From contig NC_081337.1 in assembly GCF_022539665.2 (NCBI RefSeq), positions 3,634,679-3,698,678 of the forward strand: a stretch of DNA of 64,000 nucleotides. The letters are read 5' to 3'. The notes under the pieces were generated by a model, which did not search any database, was not told the origin of the DNA, and saw only the letters and a list, made by a program, of their open reading frames with translations. The position numbers were made by a program, and so were the translations under genes. Origin of the DNA: Daphnia carinata. Its lineage: Eukaryota; Arthropoda; Branchiopoda; Diplostraca; Daphniidae. The first letter of the stretch is position 1, and each line of letters opens with the position of its first letter. Below, one piece after another: positions 21,662-35,753 of the stretch.

Positions 21662-24600
21662 TATTCTTTCGATTTCATCATTTAATGGTGTGTATACGTG
21701 CGTAGGTCAGAAATACTGCATTGGTAATAGTTCACCAAAACATAAAAGAAAACAAATACCCATATTTTTTAGGCGGATGCAATCCCGAAAATAAGGAGAG
21801 GATTCGAATGTGTTCAACAAACACAAGAATATCAATGATTGTGAACTAGTCAGAAATTGTATTGTTTGTTTGTTTGTTTTTGAGAAGATCGGAAGAAAGG
21901 ACAAGTATTGTGTTTGTGATTCATCCAGTTATTTCACTCATGCATAGTCTGTTACTGTTAAAAAAACAAAAAACATTATTTCGCTCTATTTGAAACTTAA
22001 TTGCTTTTATGGTTAAACATCTCATTTTTTTTTTGTTCCAGTGAAAAAAAAATCATATAAATGAGTTTTCGTGAAAATTGAATCAGCAGTTGGTTTCATT
22101 CTGTTAAAGTTGTTACTCTTTTTCCTCCCGGTAGAAATCATGTATGCAAACTGCCTTCCCGCCCCACTGTCAGTACTTCTCGAGTCTTTCAAGTTGAGAC
22201 ATGCATCTGTTTTAAAAAAATAGCTTTGTTTCATCACTACTAAAAAAAATTTTTTTTTTGTTTTATTTCTTTTGTTGTTTTTACTATTACACATTGAAAA
22301 GAACAAAAAAAATCTTTTTTGAAAAAAAGAAACTGTTTTCTTCATTTCACCGCTAGATAGAGTAGCGTTCTCTGCACTAAGTTTATTCATTCGCAGCAGT
22401 CGCTCGCCATGGTCTGTGTTACCGCCGTGCCGTCTTAAAATTTTATCGTGTACCATCCAAAACACTACACGAACAAAAAAAACCGAGTCAGGGTGTGGCC
22501 GAGCTTAAAAATGGGCACCTTTTTTTTCCCGATGCGTCGTCCTATGTGTATTTTCTCATTTGGAATTTTCTACCATTTTGCCTTGCAACGGAATGCCATC
22601 CGTGGCCCACACACACATTTTTCTAATGCTTTTAACGATGAAAGAAGAACACGTTCACGTTTTTCCTCTTTCAGAAAAAATACATTATCGTCAGTGACGA
22701 GCCGTCGGCACCCGACAAAGACACCTATTTGACGCCGCTTTGTCCAAGTCGACGCCTTGTACATCAAACGCACTGCGTAGACTTGCTTAAGAATAAGCAC
22801 ATTGTTTAATTTCTTGTTTGTTTCTTTTCTTTTTTTTGCTTTCGTAATGACGAGTCTGATGGTAACACACACTATCTCGCTGTTCTATTTTCAGTTCGTG
22901 AGGAGGCCAGTAGGCGGGGTGTCGTCAGCTCAGCTCAGCTCGGGCGGATTCTAACACCTTATAATGGATAAACGAACTTCATAACAGCCATGACCTTATT
23001 TTCCCCTTACACACACAAAAAACGCAGCCCTGCTGTCTCGCCTTTTCTGCTTCTTAATAATTTTTGTTTCTTTTATGTAGAAAGGACGCTATCTCTTCGT
23101 TTGGGGTCCATACACCACGGGAGATGATTTTCTGATTGTCTATTTCACCTTGTTGCATTTGATGGCTGTCTCATTATCCGCTAAGGATGCCGCTCTTTTG
23201 ATGGATAGTGATTTAACCACCTTCTCACTTTTAGTTCTCCATCGAGAGGTATAACGAATTAAAAAATGTTGTACATTTCAGTTCACTCGGTTAAACTTTT
23301 CAATTTATCTTGAACATCTTGTCTATTTTCCAAAATGGTCACCTCGTAAGGAATCGTGTACAAGCCAGGGAAAGAAAAAAAAGACAAAATAATAAAATCA
23401 AAAAGAAAGAAAAAGGGACTGTCTAGACGGTGTCTGGCCGTCCTCGAAAAAGAAATAGCCTTCGACTCTTTCCGAGGGAGAGGTTGGTTCAAGAGAGAGA
23501 ACCATCGTTCAGTCTACACAATAGTCACGGTCTGACTTATTCTGTTGAGTCATAATCCGCGGGTTGCCAACACCGCGACTCCCACCCCGTCTGCTTGATG
23601 GCCTATATACCACTTTTCCCCCCCATCCTTTCTGCCTGTATAGATACAGAAGGCCTAATGCTCTCACAGTTCGTGTTAAGTCTTGCACTTTGTCAGAAAT
23701 ACGCGAAATTCTTAAGGCAACTCTTATATGTGCTGGCAATCTGATGACTTTGAAAGTCTTCTCTTTTTATCCTGTAAAATGTTGAGATAATATTTACAGC
23801 TAACGAAATCAGTCAACGGCTTGTGCATTCAGGTGTATTTAATGAGGATTTATTCATTTTTGATGAAGGTGCAGCAATGCAGGTGTGGCACCGTCTATTC
23901 ATTCTCATCCGCTGAGCCGCTGCTGCACATCAATATTGGGCTTGATTGATTAGAAAAGAGCTTGTTACCTCACGATTGGTCGAGATAAAATGATGAAATA
24001 ACAGTGTACAGCTAGTTGCCATCGCCCTTTGTCCACACAATCGATTTTTTTGTCTGACTGTCTAATTATTTTCGGTTGTCCTAAAGGATTAACTGTCCGT
24101 TTGTTGAGCTCCGCCTTGTATTCGACATTTGATATCTAAAATTACACCCAACGAAAATGTATTTTTTGTTTTCATTTCAGCAAAATCTTATCTGTGTTAC
24201 ACTGTTGCAACGTGGTAGGCTTTCGTATAACAAATAGCGTCGTCGAATGGCGGGCGGAAGGGCTGGCCCAGAATACATTTTATGATATTGTATACTTTTT
24301 TTCCACATATTTTTATATATCAACGTTGCGTACAGCAGCCCACTGCACAGACTATCAGTAGGACAAAGGCCTGCACGAGCTGTACGCGGGTTCACAGCTC
24401 GTCGAACTCGAAGAAGAAGACAAAAAAAAAAAAAAAGAAAACACACGAGTTTGATCCAAACCGCGTCCTACATTTTCCCGACAGACACACTGGCGCACGC
24501 TCACGTTAGACTATGTAACAGTACGTTCTTGGTGTTTTTCTGCTACGGTCCTTAGCACTAAAAAACACTCGACACAAGAAGAAATAAAATGGAGGAAAAT

Positions 24601-25248
24601 GAGTTGCCTTACACATTAATTAATTAACTTTGAACAATAAACGAATGCAATTCGATCGAAGCAGACGAATGTGTGGTCATCAATCGGCCGGTAAGATGGC
24701 GTTCATGTTTGGGCACTTCGGGGGGAAGACTCTCTCTTTCTCATGTCTGGGCAAAAAAAAAAAAAAAAAGAAAAATAGTTACAGCACGACCGAAACAGCA
24801 CAAGTTGGTCTGCCTTTGCAAAATGCGACAGTCTCGGTGGCAACGCGAGAGCGAATAATAACCACCTCCATCTTCTCCCACGGCGAAAAGAAGTGTTTTA
24901 ATGCAAAATATGCGTCAGACGAAAAGAAATTTGTATGGCGTATTTGTCGTCACGTGATTTGCTGGATTATTATCGACTCGTTAAAAAAAAAAAAGATCCT
25001 AAAGACAACTGTGAATCAGCTGACACACGTTTCGCCCGATTTAGATGATAGAAATAAAGTTTACTTCATTTCCATAATGTAAGTTACCTTTCTTTAATTT
25101 TCGTTTTTGACTTGCTTAGTTTCTAAGTTTAGTGAACTCGTCTCTCGGCAAAAAAAGAGAAAATGTGGTTATTTGTTTGTGAAAAAGGACAAAGGCTAGA
25201 TTCACGAGAGGGAACGTGTCCTTGATTATGATCGTTATGACGCTCAAC

Positions 25249-25261
25249 AGGTGGCGCTAGG
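25249..25261 (+). promoter_or_regulatory. CTCF-like motif AGGTGGCGCTAGG
   Basis: AGGTGGCGCTAGG equals the Drosophila-type CTCF core AGGTGGCGC extended by TA. It lies about 10 kb upstream of the microRNA cluster. Motif match only. Confidence 0.45.
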
Positions 25262-28200
25262 CGTTTTGTTTAATGCTTCTTTTCTTGTTCTCCTTGGCGT
25301 CAATGGAGTCTGTCTAGCGTCTTTTTTGCTTTGTCGCTTTTCGAGCTAACTCAAACGGAACATTATTTCTGTCGGGACATTAAATTTAAAAAAAAAAAAA
25401 AAGCATACTGTACCGTTGTTTTTTTTTACCATGCAACATAATGTTTTTCCTCCCACATCTAAAGGTGTCAACAAGATTTGAAACTCAACTGAACACATTT
25501 TGAGGGAAATTTGCAATGGAAAAAAAATTTCAGTTAAATATTACATCGAATATCCCTCCCATCTCATAATTATTATACACTTATCATTTTCTAGTCGTCT
25601 CACCCTTTTCATCCATTTTCTGCCTTATCCGCTTCAACCTAGTCTAGACACGATTCGTCTGCATATCGTGATCAGTTTTTTTTTTCGTTCCTTTCTAGTG
25701 TTGTCTTTTTGAAATACAGTTATTCCTCGTTTCACGTTGTCTTGTGGGTTCTTGCCCACTTTTTTCTTTTTGAAGAGTCGACAACAAAGGAGCATATGCA
25801 TGATTTTTTTTTTCCCATCGACATGGCTATTCTAGACGTCTGTGAGCCTTGTTTCTCATTTGTTTCTTTTCACTTCCAAGGCCGTCTGGAAGTCTTCATC
25901 TCTTAAATCATTCCCGGTTTTCTAACACCCCTCTCCTCCGTCACCTATTGCATTTCTTTTGAGTTTTTCCTTGAAGCTTCTTCGTATCATAGCAAAAGGC
26001 GTCTGGTGACCAAAGGGGCGTGGTTTCTAATAGGCCCAAGATTTTTTCGTTTCCACTAACCAATCACAATGCATTGCAAATCTCCACCCACTTTGGCGCA
26101 ATCTTCTTTTTCTACACCCTCGGGCAATGTGTACCCTAATCACCCCTGAGGGGTGCAGTTTGTTCAATTGCCGTCGGTAAAAGAAAACACGATCAATCTT
26201 AAAGGACATTTTTGTTTGATGAAATTGAACAAGCGACGGTAACCTGCGAACAAAGTTCGTTGATTTCAAAGTGCACTTCTCCACGTGCGACACCTTTCGG
26301 TTAACTAGGATCAATGGAGTTTCACTTGTGATAGCTTTAAATGTCTTTATCTAATGCAACATCCACCACTGACGTTGTGTGAATAATCAAATAGCCGGCT
26401 TTTTTTTTTCTTTGCTCTAATGTCGGGCTGAATTTGACATGGCGGTAGGTTGGGTTTCCCCATTATTTTCGTTGTCTCTTTAAAAAAAAAAAAAACTCAA
26501 AGCAAATGTAATTTTCTGCACTTGGAAAGTGAACTGTGTGGTTAATGGGAATGAGGTCGGTTTGAAGTCAAACAAACAAAAGAATTCGCAGTGATTTTAT
26601 CGTTTACCTTTTCTTTTTTCAATTATTCTACTCTAAGAAGTTTAAATTTTACTGCTTCCTTGGCCGCTTTATTATTGATGCAAGGAATGTAATTTTTTCT
26701 TTTTCTTTCTGCGGCTCGGGAAAAATATGAATCGTTAATCCTTATAAATTTTGTTTCTATCATTATCCGAATGTGTCTCGTCATAACTTTGGGGATTTTT
26801 TTTTTTTGTAAATAAATCAGATGAACAAAAATGTAGACATAGCCTTTAGACTTATGTCTTTCACGTATTTTGATTATTATTATGTCTGTACATTTTTTTT
26901 TTGTCAAGAGTACGTTCGCTTTTAAGTTATCGTGTTCCGAATGGTAGTCCCGATAGTTAAAATAGCCTAGCATTCAATATCTTGTGTAATGCGGCTCATC
27001 ATTCAAGAAAAAAAAACCTGTTGAACGATCTTGAAGATGGCCTTAATATTTTTTTTGTTTAAAATGTAATAGTTAACGTTGTACCCACTGGCCTAAGTAT
27101 ACAGAATAAAATTATAATTCAATTCAAAATAATTTTAAAAGACTATTCAAACATTTTGAGGAACCATTTTCTGGGGGAAATTCAAATTGAACGACCGTGA
27201 AATGGAGTTTTGGGTATAAGTAATGATTTCAATAGTTAATTATATTGCGGTAGCAAAAGGTAGAGATGCATATGTGGTGGAAGTTTACCACTCGTGAGTG
27301 ATGCAACCCTCCACTGTCACGTCTAAATATAAAGCATATGTGTTTGCTCTTGTGCAGCTGCGTTTTTAACGATTTCGGATGCGGCGGAATTTTTTCGGTT
27401 CTGTGTATTGCAATTTTTTCATAAAAAAATAATTTTCACATTTTTTTAAAAGTTAAGTTTGATTTTACGGGTAATTAAGGGAAGAGGTATGAGTACTAGG
27501 TTTAATTTGCTGTGTTGTACATTGGGTTTGATTAAATTTTTCATTTTTAAAACTTAGGCCTGGAATAAGTCAATCGTAGAATTTGTATTGCTAAGTAGAT
27601 TTTAAATGTTACGACACAAGGGGGATCAACAGTTGATTTAGGTCTTGAATTTTCAGAATTTAACCTCGTGTTTTTTTTTGTTTCAAAAGCAACTTTAAAA
27701 CTCAACTGTGTAATTTAGCTGTTCAGTACGTAGTCAAAAGCCTAACCGTTCATTTTTATTAATTTATTATCTAAATGCATAAGATTTTCCTCTTTTAATT
27801 TTTCATGGTTCTGTAGTCTGCTACAAAGATTTTCACGGAACTATGATTGATAACGTTCACGACATCATCAATTACAAATTGCGAACATTTCAGGGCTTGT
27901 ACTACTACCTATTTCGGAGCGAATCTGTTGCACCAGAGCTCAAAAGGTATTTCGAGCCTCATTTTCACTAAACATTTCCAACGTAATTCAGAATTTTTAA
28001 CTCAAAAATGTTCCTTTGAAAATCTTAATTTTCGAAGATTTCCCCACCATCATTAGAACCATTTTTCTTGCGTTTGATTTTCAAAAATCGCATCCCGAGC
28101 TTATAGGCCTGGATTATCCCTAACAAATCGAATCCCAAACGGATTATACTATGAAAGGCATAAATCATATAATTTAAGTCATACAATACATCTCTTTCAG

Positions 28201-29840
28201 TTTTAGTTACATGATTTTGATATTCTATTTTCAAACAAGTCGCGATGATGGTGTTCTCTTTACTTAGATAATAATGACGATAGGCTGTAACCCATGATCA
28301 CTTTTGTAACAGATAAGAACAGGCTAATCCTTACAAATAGCTTGCATAGTTGCTGAAATTATTTATGACGAATACTAGGACTATCAGTAGACGTAACGCA
28401 GTTCAATGGACAAACGTTTTCAGCCCATCATTTTGCTCTCAAATTTGCATGTGAGAGTTATGCGTCATTACTTGCAACAATGATGGGAAAATGTTATTCG
28501 TTCCCGTTTTTGCCATTTGATGAGCTTACATTTTCTTCTGCCGTGATACTCTGCGTGATTTTCTGTTGCCAATGTCTGAAACGGTGGAATATCGTCTACA
28601 TACTGTATGGTATTTTTAGTTCGCCCAGACGCCGATCATTTGAACCGAAAAAGGGTAAAAAATGTTCATAATCTAGAAAATTTAAACCTGAAAAAAAATC
28701 TGAAGAACATTTTTTTTCATTTTATGAAACGCAAATGCCCAAACAACGAATAGTTTTCATAGTTTTAAAAATGCAAACTGGACGTTCTTTGTTCTCCAAA
28801 ATTTTGCAGTTACATAAAATGGAGGTTGGGTGATTTCTTGCCAGGGTTTCTATAGTTATGTAGTTTTGTTAAATTATGGTTATCTCAAAAATATTTTTAC
28901 AACAATAGGTTTTTAATTTTAGCTGCTTGAAAATCTAGGCCCAATTTTATGTTATTCCTTTTGCACGAAATTATCCCCAAAAAATGTTTCGAATTGGCAC
29001 ATTTAAGTGTAGGTAAATCATTTCTTTCATCTCACATTGTGTGGAAAACTTATCTATTTTTCCTTCCATTTCGCGAATTGCAAAAAGGCCTAGGCCTTTC
29101 AGTTTGAATAGTGAAGGTTGGCCTAGAATGGAATCCCACGTATTAGCCAACAAGTCAAATAACAGAGGTTAAATATTTGCAAGGGCATTTATAGCCTATT
29201 TTTGGCAAAAAATATGTTTGCCTTTGGCTGTTGAAATTCAAATTTATTTTTCTTTAAATGTCTTTAAAATCCATGTGTGGTCTACAGAAATGAAAGAATG
29301 CCAGAAGAAATTTCGCCTCTCTAGCCAAAATTCGGGAAATGTGATGGATTTTTTCAGCTCAAAATATTTAAACAATTTCAACTACATTCAAGGATTTACT
29401 TGTTAAAAAAAGAATGAGGCCTATAATTTCAATGGCGTTGTTTTAATAAAGACAAATATTGCAAAATTTTCTCTGAAGCCAATTTTCTTTTACCACAAAA
29501 TAATTGAATTGCACGTTGCCAATTCTGATTTTAACCATCGATGGAATAAGGCTCGATGATTTCGCATTCGAATGTAATCAGATGTAAGTCAAAAAGAGGA
29601 GGGTGGATGTATAACGAATAATCGTACAAATTTCATAAGATGGCTGCAAATCTTCAACGGTTCTTGTTCTCACGGAACATTTGAATATATAGTCGCATTG
29701 TTGATCGCTCTCTGCTGCTGGGCTGAATTTTTTTTTTTCTTATTAAACAAAAGCGTGCAAAAAAACGTCATCCATCTTGTTTGCCCCCTCTTTTTTTTCA
29801 CAACGCCAACACATCCCAGTTGAAAAAAAACACTTCCTTT

Positions 29841-29856
29841 CCCAATAGAGGGCGCC
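29841..29856 (+). promoter_or_regulatory. CTCF-like motif CCAATAGAGGGCGCC
   Basis: CCAATAGAGGGCGCC resembles the general animal CTCF core CCASYAGRGGGCRS. Motif match only, one of several in this region. Confidence 0.35.
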
Positions 29857-31626
29857 TTCTCTGATTTGCATACTCTCTGTGGAAAACAAAAAAAAAACAA
29901 CACTGGTTTCGATATAATACAGCGAAAAAAAAAAAGGCAGGGGACGGTTAGATACAATATGGCTGAAAAATACGAATAGATGCAAAACTGGAAAAGAGCG
30001 AAAAAAAAAAAGCGACCGTTGTAATCCGTAAGAATCCCTCCGCCAGGCGGCGGTAGGATGCGCGAAAAATGTTTTTTTGAAAATGGACCAATCCGATTGG
30101 TCGGTTCTTTTTCTCGGACATCTGATGACGTCTACCGGCTTCTCTCCCCGCGAATGTTAATTTTGGCGAAAAAAAAACGTTCACTACAACTGTAATAGTC
30201 GTTCTCTTCACTTCACGCTGAAACGTTGTCTCTAAGTTTTTCCTCCATTTTGAGTTTTTTTGTCTCTTTGATTTCGATCAATTCTCGAGGATTTTTATCT
30301 GTTAACTTTTGATTCTCAAAGTGATGCCATTGTGTGCTGTGTGAATTTATGCCTAGCCCGAAAAGCTTTGGCATCCGGCCTCCATGATTGCACCGGCATT
30401 GCCAGGTATATCGTGAATTTTTTTTTCCATTGTTTGGTTTAAAAAAAAAATCGTTTTTTAAGCTTAAAAAAAAATTTTGGAAGAGACAAAAAAAATATGG
30501 AAAGAGGAGATTACGCGTCTATGTTTTTTTTACATAATATTTCCAGTTTTGAAAGTACATATTCGGTGATGTAATTCTACTGTATAATAAGCACGATAAA
30601 ATGATAGAGAACAAAAAGGGAATGCACTGCATGGTATTCAAGTTTCAAAAGCACAGGAAATTGACAATTTATCGGCAATAGACATTGTTAAATTTTTTTT
30701 TTTGGGTAGCCTAAATTTTTTTTTTTACAAATAATTGTGTACTTTATCTATTGTATAAACGTGACTCAGATTTTTTTTTAAGTATCAGTCCTGCAACGAC
30801 CTGTTTGAACGAATCGCCATTTTATATATTTTTTTCCAACTCTACTTGTTGAATGCCTCACCTGTTCTGGCCTATAGGCACAGGTTTTGTGTCAATCAAC
30901 CCCTCCCCAGTCGTCTGCAACCCCCCCTGTGTGTTCCTTTCGCTTTAGGCCTGCAAGGCCTCTGGTGATTGGTGGCAAGGAAATTGGCGAACTCTAACCC
31001 AATCCTCGTAGAGAGAAAGTTGGGGGGGGGGTAATTCGGCAAACCAATAGCAACGAAGGCCTAAATAAAAAAAAGCATTTAAAAAAAAATTATTTTCGTT
31101 ATTCGAAAAATGTTTGAAATGGAGGAATTTAGGAAATTTGGGTGTTGCGTCTACTATTGGTTAGGGCATATTTAAACATGTCTGGTAAATCCTCAAGGTC
31201 GTGCAACACCGTACAAAAGGCCTAGGAGGTTTCCCAGTCTGTGAATCGTGTTCTCGAGGCCGCAATTTTTGCGAGATGAGAAAAAAAAAACCCTCGTCAA
31301 TTCCGTTACACGGCCCAGACACTCAAATTGCTTGTGTTCCAAAATGGCGGACGATGTCGGTTGCAAAAGAGAAAAACGAGCCGCAGCTGCAGAGGCAGCA
31401 ATAAGAGAGAAATGTACAAACGTGAATTTTAAATCCTCCACCCCATGTCCCATTTTTTTGTTTTTTTGTTTTTTCCTGAGGAGGTAACAAAAAAAAAATA
31501 AAAAAAAAAATGGGGATTTGCCGACGGGAAAAAAAAAGTCGAAGAAGCCACTGGGTTCATTATTTTGTATACGTATTGTCTTATTCGAAAGAAAGAAAAA
31601 AAACGTTAAAGTAAACGAAACTATCA

Positions 31627-31945
31627 CTAGATGGCGTTGGCTATGGCGGGAAACGAAAGGAAGGGAAGGAAGAGAAAAGAAAAAGCCGGCGTTTGGGAAA
31701 GGGGTGACGTCAGGTCGTTCGCTTGCTGCCTCCCACAATTCTTCCATCCCTACCTTTTCGTTCTATGTCTGGAACCCCCTCCTACCCCCCCACTTTACCC
31801 ACCATCCCTTTCTATCCCCTTTTTCTTCCTCCCCCACCTTCTTTGTGTGAGTCCGCTTTGTACTTACGGGATTGGTTGTCACCACGCCGGCAATCGAAAC
31901 TCCGCCCTTTCGTTTTTAAGGGCCGAGACCCGTCGCTAGGTGGCG
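31627..31945 (+). promoter_or_regulatory. Two CTCF-like motifs (CTAGATGGCG and GCTAGGTGGCG)
   Basis: CTAGATGGCG at about 31627 and GCTAGGTGGCG at about 31935 share one orientation and are 300 bases apart, next to the GC-richer zone that may be a promoter. Confidence 0.35.
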
Positions 31946-32401
31946 AAGTTTATGCCCACTGAATATATCCACTCCCGATTCCCGACCGAAAAAAAAGGAG
32001 GGGAGAGAGAGCCGGCACTCTTCGTTCTCCCCGCCAGTTGCTCAACAGACGCCGCACGTGTAACACGTCAACATTTTCCGTCTCTTCCACTCGTCTGTCT
32101 GGGTTTTTTTTAATTCTCTCTTCTTTTTTTTGCTCTTTCCTTGGAAAGTTTTATTTTGTGTCTGAACCCTTTTTTTCTTTCAGAGGTCTTAAAAAAAAAT
32201 TATCGAATTGAAAGTTTACTGTTTAATGGGATGGCGCACTAGTGACGTGCATCTTTGCATTCAATTTTTGCGTCGTTGACCGGTTTTTCCTAAGAGGCCT
32301 TTTTTATGATTACGGAAAAATAAAAATTCTTTTTTCTTTTTCCTCTGAGATCAGACCACCTCTCTTACCGTTTGCGACCAGTCACGCCGGTGTGGATACG
32401 T

Positions 32402-32403
<2 letters not shown>

Positions 32404-32443
<40 letters not shown>
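32404..32443 (+). repeat. (TG)n microsatellite
   Basis: About 20 uninterrupted TG units followed by related TGTG sequence. Confidence 0.95.
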
Positions 32444-33705
32444 ATAAGTGTGTGTATCTCGGTGAATGTGAATGTGAGTGCAATTTTTAATTACATTTCG
32501 TCAAGATCTGGATAATATTTCCGAGACAAAAAAAAAGAACAGACAGATTTGGAAAAAAAAGATGGCGCTTGTGCTAAAATGTGTAAAATTCTACTGGAAA
32601 GGAAAAAAAAAGGTTTGACAGGTTTTTTTTTTGTTTGTTGCAGAAATTGGCAAACATTTTTAATATTTTGAAAGGGAGAGAAATTAATAAGTGAAAAAGA
32701 ACCAACAAAAAAAATGTGTCAGTGTGTAAAAAAAAAAAAAAAAGGGCCGGGATTGGTTTCTTTCCGGTTTCCAAACCGCCATCGTCGTTTTATACAATCG
32801 GCGGCCATTTAGTTAGGAAACGAAATATTTATCTTTAATTCGCTTTACATCTGAAACGATTAAATGAAAAGTGAACAAAGAAATCGATCGAAAGATTTCG
32901 TGAGAAGGGCTGTCGGGAGGTGTGTGTGTGTTTTTTTCTAAATAAGTTTTCCCATGGACGGGAGAGTCAGACAGGGCCAGACTTGACCTCGCGTGACGTC
33001 ACCGTCGGAATTCTCCTTTGTTCCAGACGTGAGCCGTCCTCGACACACACACGCAGTATAGCCGTCGAAAAATTTAGGCGACACCCCAATAACATTTTTT
33101 TTTCTATTTTTATGACATTCATGCAAATACTTTGCAAAGGTCTGATAGCAAAAAGGGTTAGAAACAGGATTTGATATCGGTTGAGTTATCTTGTACGTTC
33201 TTCGTTTCTTTTTCGTTTAAATATTTTGATTCAACGGTTTACCTTCCCTCTCCTCATTGAAGAGGGGAGATTGTCACAATGGCGTCGATTCCATACGATG
33301 GAATTTTTTTTTTAATCCAAAAAAAAATTTTTGGGCCGAGAGGGGGGACTGTGTCACGTGACTCTTGAAATCCGATAATCAACTTTTTATTTATTTTTTT
33401 GAATTAAAAATTAAGCAAATATAAAATCAGAAAAGTTAAAAATAAATGGAATCCCTGCCGATTTTCTTGTTGACACATCGCCGTGTAGTTTGACACCCTG
33501 TTCTTTCCCCCTAAATGGCGGCACACACCTGCACCCTACTCCATTCATGATTGGCATAACTGTGCATCAGGTTTTTTTTTTTTACTAACCCCTAAACTGA
33601 TGATGATGACGATGTCAAAAAACGCCGACCTCCCCCTTCTCTTTTTCCCCTTATTTAAGCCCACCCTTGTCGCCTTAACTCACCCTCATCTCCTTTGTCT
33701 CCAAT

Positions 33706-33813
33706 GCCATCTAGCGGGCAGACTATAGTGCCAAAAAAAGAAAACTAGGCCATCTAGCGAGCAATGAACTTTTTGGCGAAATTTTTCCACAGTCTAGCCA
33801 TCTAGCGATGCGC
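33706..33813 (-). promoter_or_regulatory. Cluster of three CTCF-like motifs (GCCATCTAGCG)
   Basis: GCCATCTAGCG occurs at 33706, 33749 and 33798 within 110 bases, all in the same orientation; the reverse complement CGCTAGATGGC is the TAGATGGC core. About 1.8 kb upstream of mir-100. The exact 11-mer repeats with unrelated flanks, which argues for selection rather than tandem duplication. Confidence 0.5.
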
Positions 33814-35564
33814 ATCATCAATTTCGTCATTATCTTTCATCACATTTTAATCGTAATGACGTCGGAACAAAACATACACGCAAGTAACAGGGAAAAAAAA
33901 AATTTAAGGGGCGTTCAATGTTTTTTTTTTCTCTCCCTTTTCCTCTTTTTTACTGTACATGTATGTATATCTATGTAGTTTTTTTTTTTTTTCTTTTCCC
34001 TGTGTGTCTGAGCGTTGCCGGAGGAGTATACGAACGACCTGGCAAACCGAAAAGACTAAGAATAGAAGTTGATCCGTTGAGCGTGACGTGAGTCCCCCCA
34101 TGTCTGAGTACATGGTGTGTATAAAGCGTGAGCCACTAGCCTATGTGTGTTGCCACGGGAGGAGGAGGTTCAGACGAAAAGAGAGATGATAATCAAGAAG
34201 AAAAAGGAAAAAAAAGGATAGAAGAGACAGAGAAGGAATAACAGCTCTTGCTTGAAGAAAAGAGTATATAGTGGTATATACACACACACTACCAAAAAGC
34301 AAAAAAGAAAAAAAGCCAGACAGTCAGCCAGACTTGGTATGAACGCTTTCGGCGGGGTTACTACTCTACCCCGAATCCCGCCGCCGCCACCGCCGCCACC
34401 AACGCCGCCGTCGTCGTCGCCGCCCGACTCCTCCCCACCACCACCCTCAACCCCGACCCACTAGAAAAAAACCTGCCGCAGAGAGAGCCCGGCCCAGACA
34501 GCATCGATTTATACAACAGACACACATCAACGAGCGAGGCCAATGCACTCTAGCACGGGTTCGGCAACCAACGTTCAAATCGATTTTTCTTTTTCGGGGT
34601 AGGATGGGAAAGGCTTTTCCATCATTTAAAAAAAATGGGACATTATTATTTCTTTTTTAGTACAGGGGAATTTAATTGCGTCACAACCCTAACGTAATCC
34701 CTGCCTTTGTGGTGTGCAATTTTCAGATAGAATATTTCCAATAGGTTGCCGAAACCTAATGTAGATGCTTGGGCGTATACAGTTTGGGTCCAAAAAAAAT
34801 CTATTATTTTCTTTTTTAGATATTACTGTAGGCTGCATGTCTGATGCCCTTTTGTCTGATTACGTACCCATTTTTTGAGTTTCCTCCCTTGAATTTTCAC
34901 TGTGTCTCGAGCGGGAGGGGGGAGAAACTCTAGTGCCTCTTTTCTTTCCCATGTAACAACAGAGGGCATTAAACGACAGGGGGAGAATCAAAAATTCGAA
35001 TGGCCACTCCTTTTTGGCTTTTGCGTAATATTCCTGTTCCAAATATAAAAAATTCGGGAGAATTTAGGTGAAACGATTACAATTTCTTGTTTTTTTCTCA
35101 AATGTACTAGTAGTTTTTTTTATACATGTTCCAAAACGAGGGAATGGGCTGGACTGGGGGGGGAGAAAAAGTGGAGCAGACGCATGGATAACCACCAGTG
35201 GAGAGTTTATTTCCGTCTTAACCTCATTTCGAATTCCTTTATATTTTAGTGGTCTGTGTACATGTATGTGGGCCAAAATGAGGGGAACCAATCACCGCTA
35301 GCGGGTTGGAGGAGGAGAGAAAGAGAAGAAAAAATTGGCAAACGCTTCTCATTGGTCGCCGGCGCATAGCCATCGACCCCAATTGGCTGTTTTCTTTCTC
35401 CCGTCTACTGGCAAGAGAGGAGCTACTTCCCTCCCCATAGCAACCGACACCTTCAACGTTTTGACTCCACCATTTACCCGTTTCTTCATGTTTAATTCTT
35501 CTTTAATTTTAATTCACCCCGTCTTGAAAAATTCATCTCTGGGATCGAATGAAATTTTCGTTGA

Positions 35565-35655
35565 TTCGCTCGAACCCGTAGATCCGAACTTGTGTGTGAA
35601 TTTGCAAAAAATCACGTGGTGCATCACAAGTACGATTCTAAGGGTCCAAGCTGAC
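35565..35655 (+). ncRNA. mir-100: microRNA precursor mir-100
   Basis: The 22-nt 5p product at 35573-35594 starts AACCCGTAGATCCGAACTTG and equals the conserved animal miR-100; position 9 is G as in vertebrates, where Drosophila has A. The partner arm at about 35626-35646 (CACAAGTACGATTCTAAGGG) folds back on it with a terminal loop of about 30 nt. miR-100 is the first member of the bilaterian let-7-Complex, which acts after processing by Drosha and Dicer in developmental timing. It lies 172 nt before let-7 on the same strand, so one primary transcript is likely. Confidence 0.95.
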
Positions 35656-35753
35656 CGACGCTATCATGTTAAATCAAAAAGTTGTATTTTTTAAAATTAA
35701 TTTTGTTTAAATGCAGGAATGAAATGAAATCGAAGAAAAAATTTTTATTTGCC

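Larger units (their letters stand above)
21700..35564. other. Large non-coding region upstream of the let-7-Complex
   Basis: About 14 kb without a frame I would call a gene. It is AT-rich with long A and T runs. Two zones look like promoter or 5' exon DNA. Around 30180-30410 a less simple stretch ends in a possible donor (GCCAG/GTATAT). At about 32000-32110 a GC-richer stretch lies near a (TG)n run. At 34050-34460 there is a TATAAA-containing, purine-rich stretch and a proline-coding GCC-rich block. As the microRNA cluster downstream must be cut from a primary transcript on the + strand, I infer that its promoter and 5' exons lie here, but no exon can be fixed. CTCF-like motifs are listed separately. 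Confidence 0.5.

Noticed and set aside
22022-22465. A 147-codon frame on the minus strand
   Set aside because: Composed largely of Lys/Phe/Asn from A/T runs, with no recognisable feature.
31330-31487. ATGGCGGACGATG start-like sequence opening a short frame
   Set aside because: The frame ends in Phe runs from poly-T and no donor gives a sensible continuation. The ATGGCGG may be a YY1-like site rather than a start.
31193-31747. A 184-codon open frame on the minus strand
   Set aside because: It is dominated by Phe, Leu and Ser from T runs, has no domain features and overlaps probable promoter DNA.
34252-34464. Frame with a long proline run (PPPPPPPPTPPSSSPP)
   Set aside because: The run comes from a CCG/CCA repeat in a purine/pyrimidine-biased stretch; no domain lies beside it. 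Probably 5' UTR or simple sequence.
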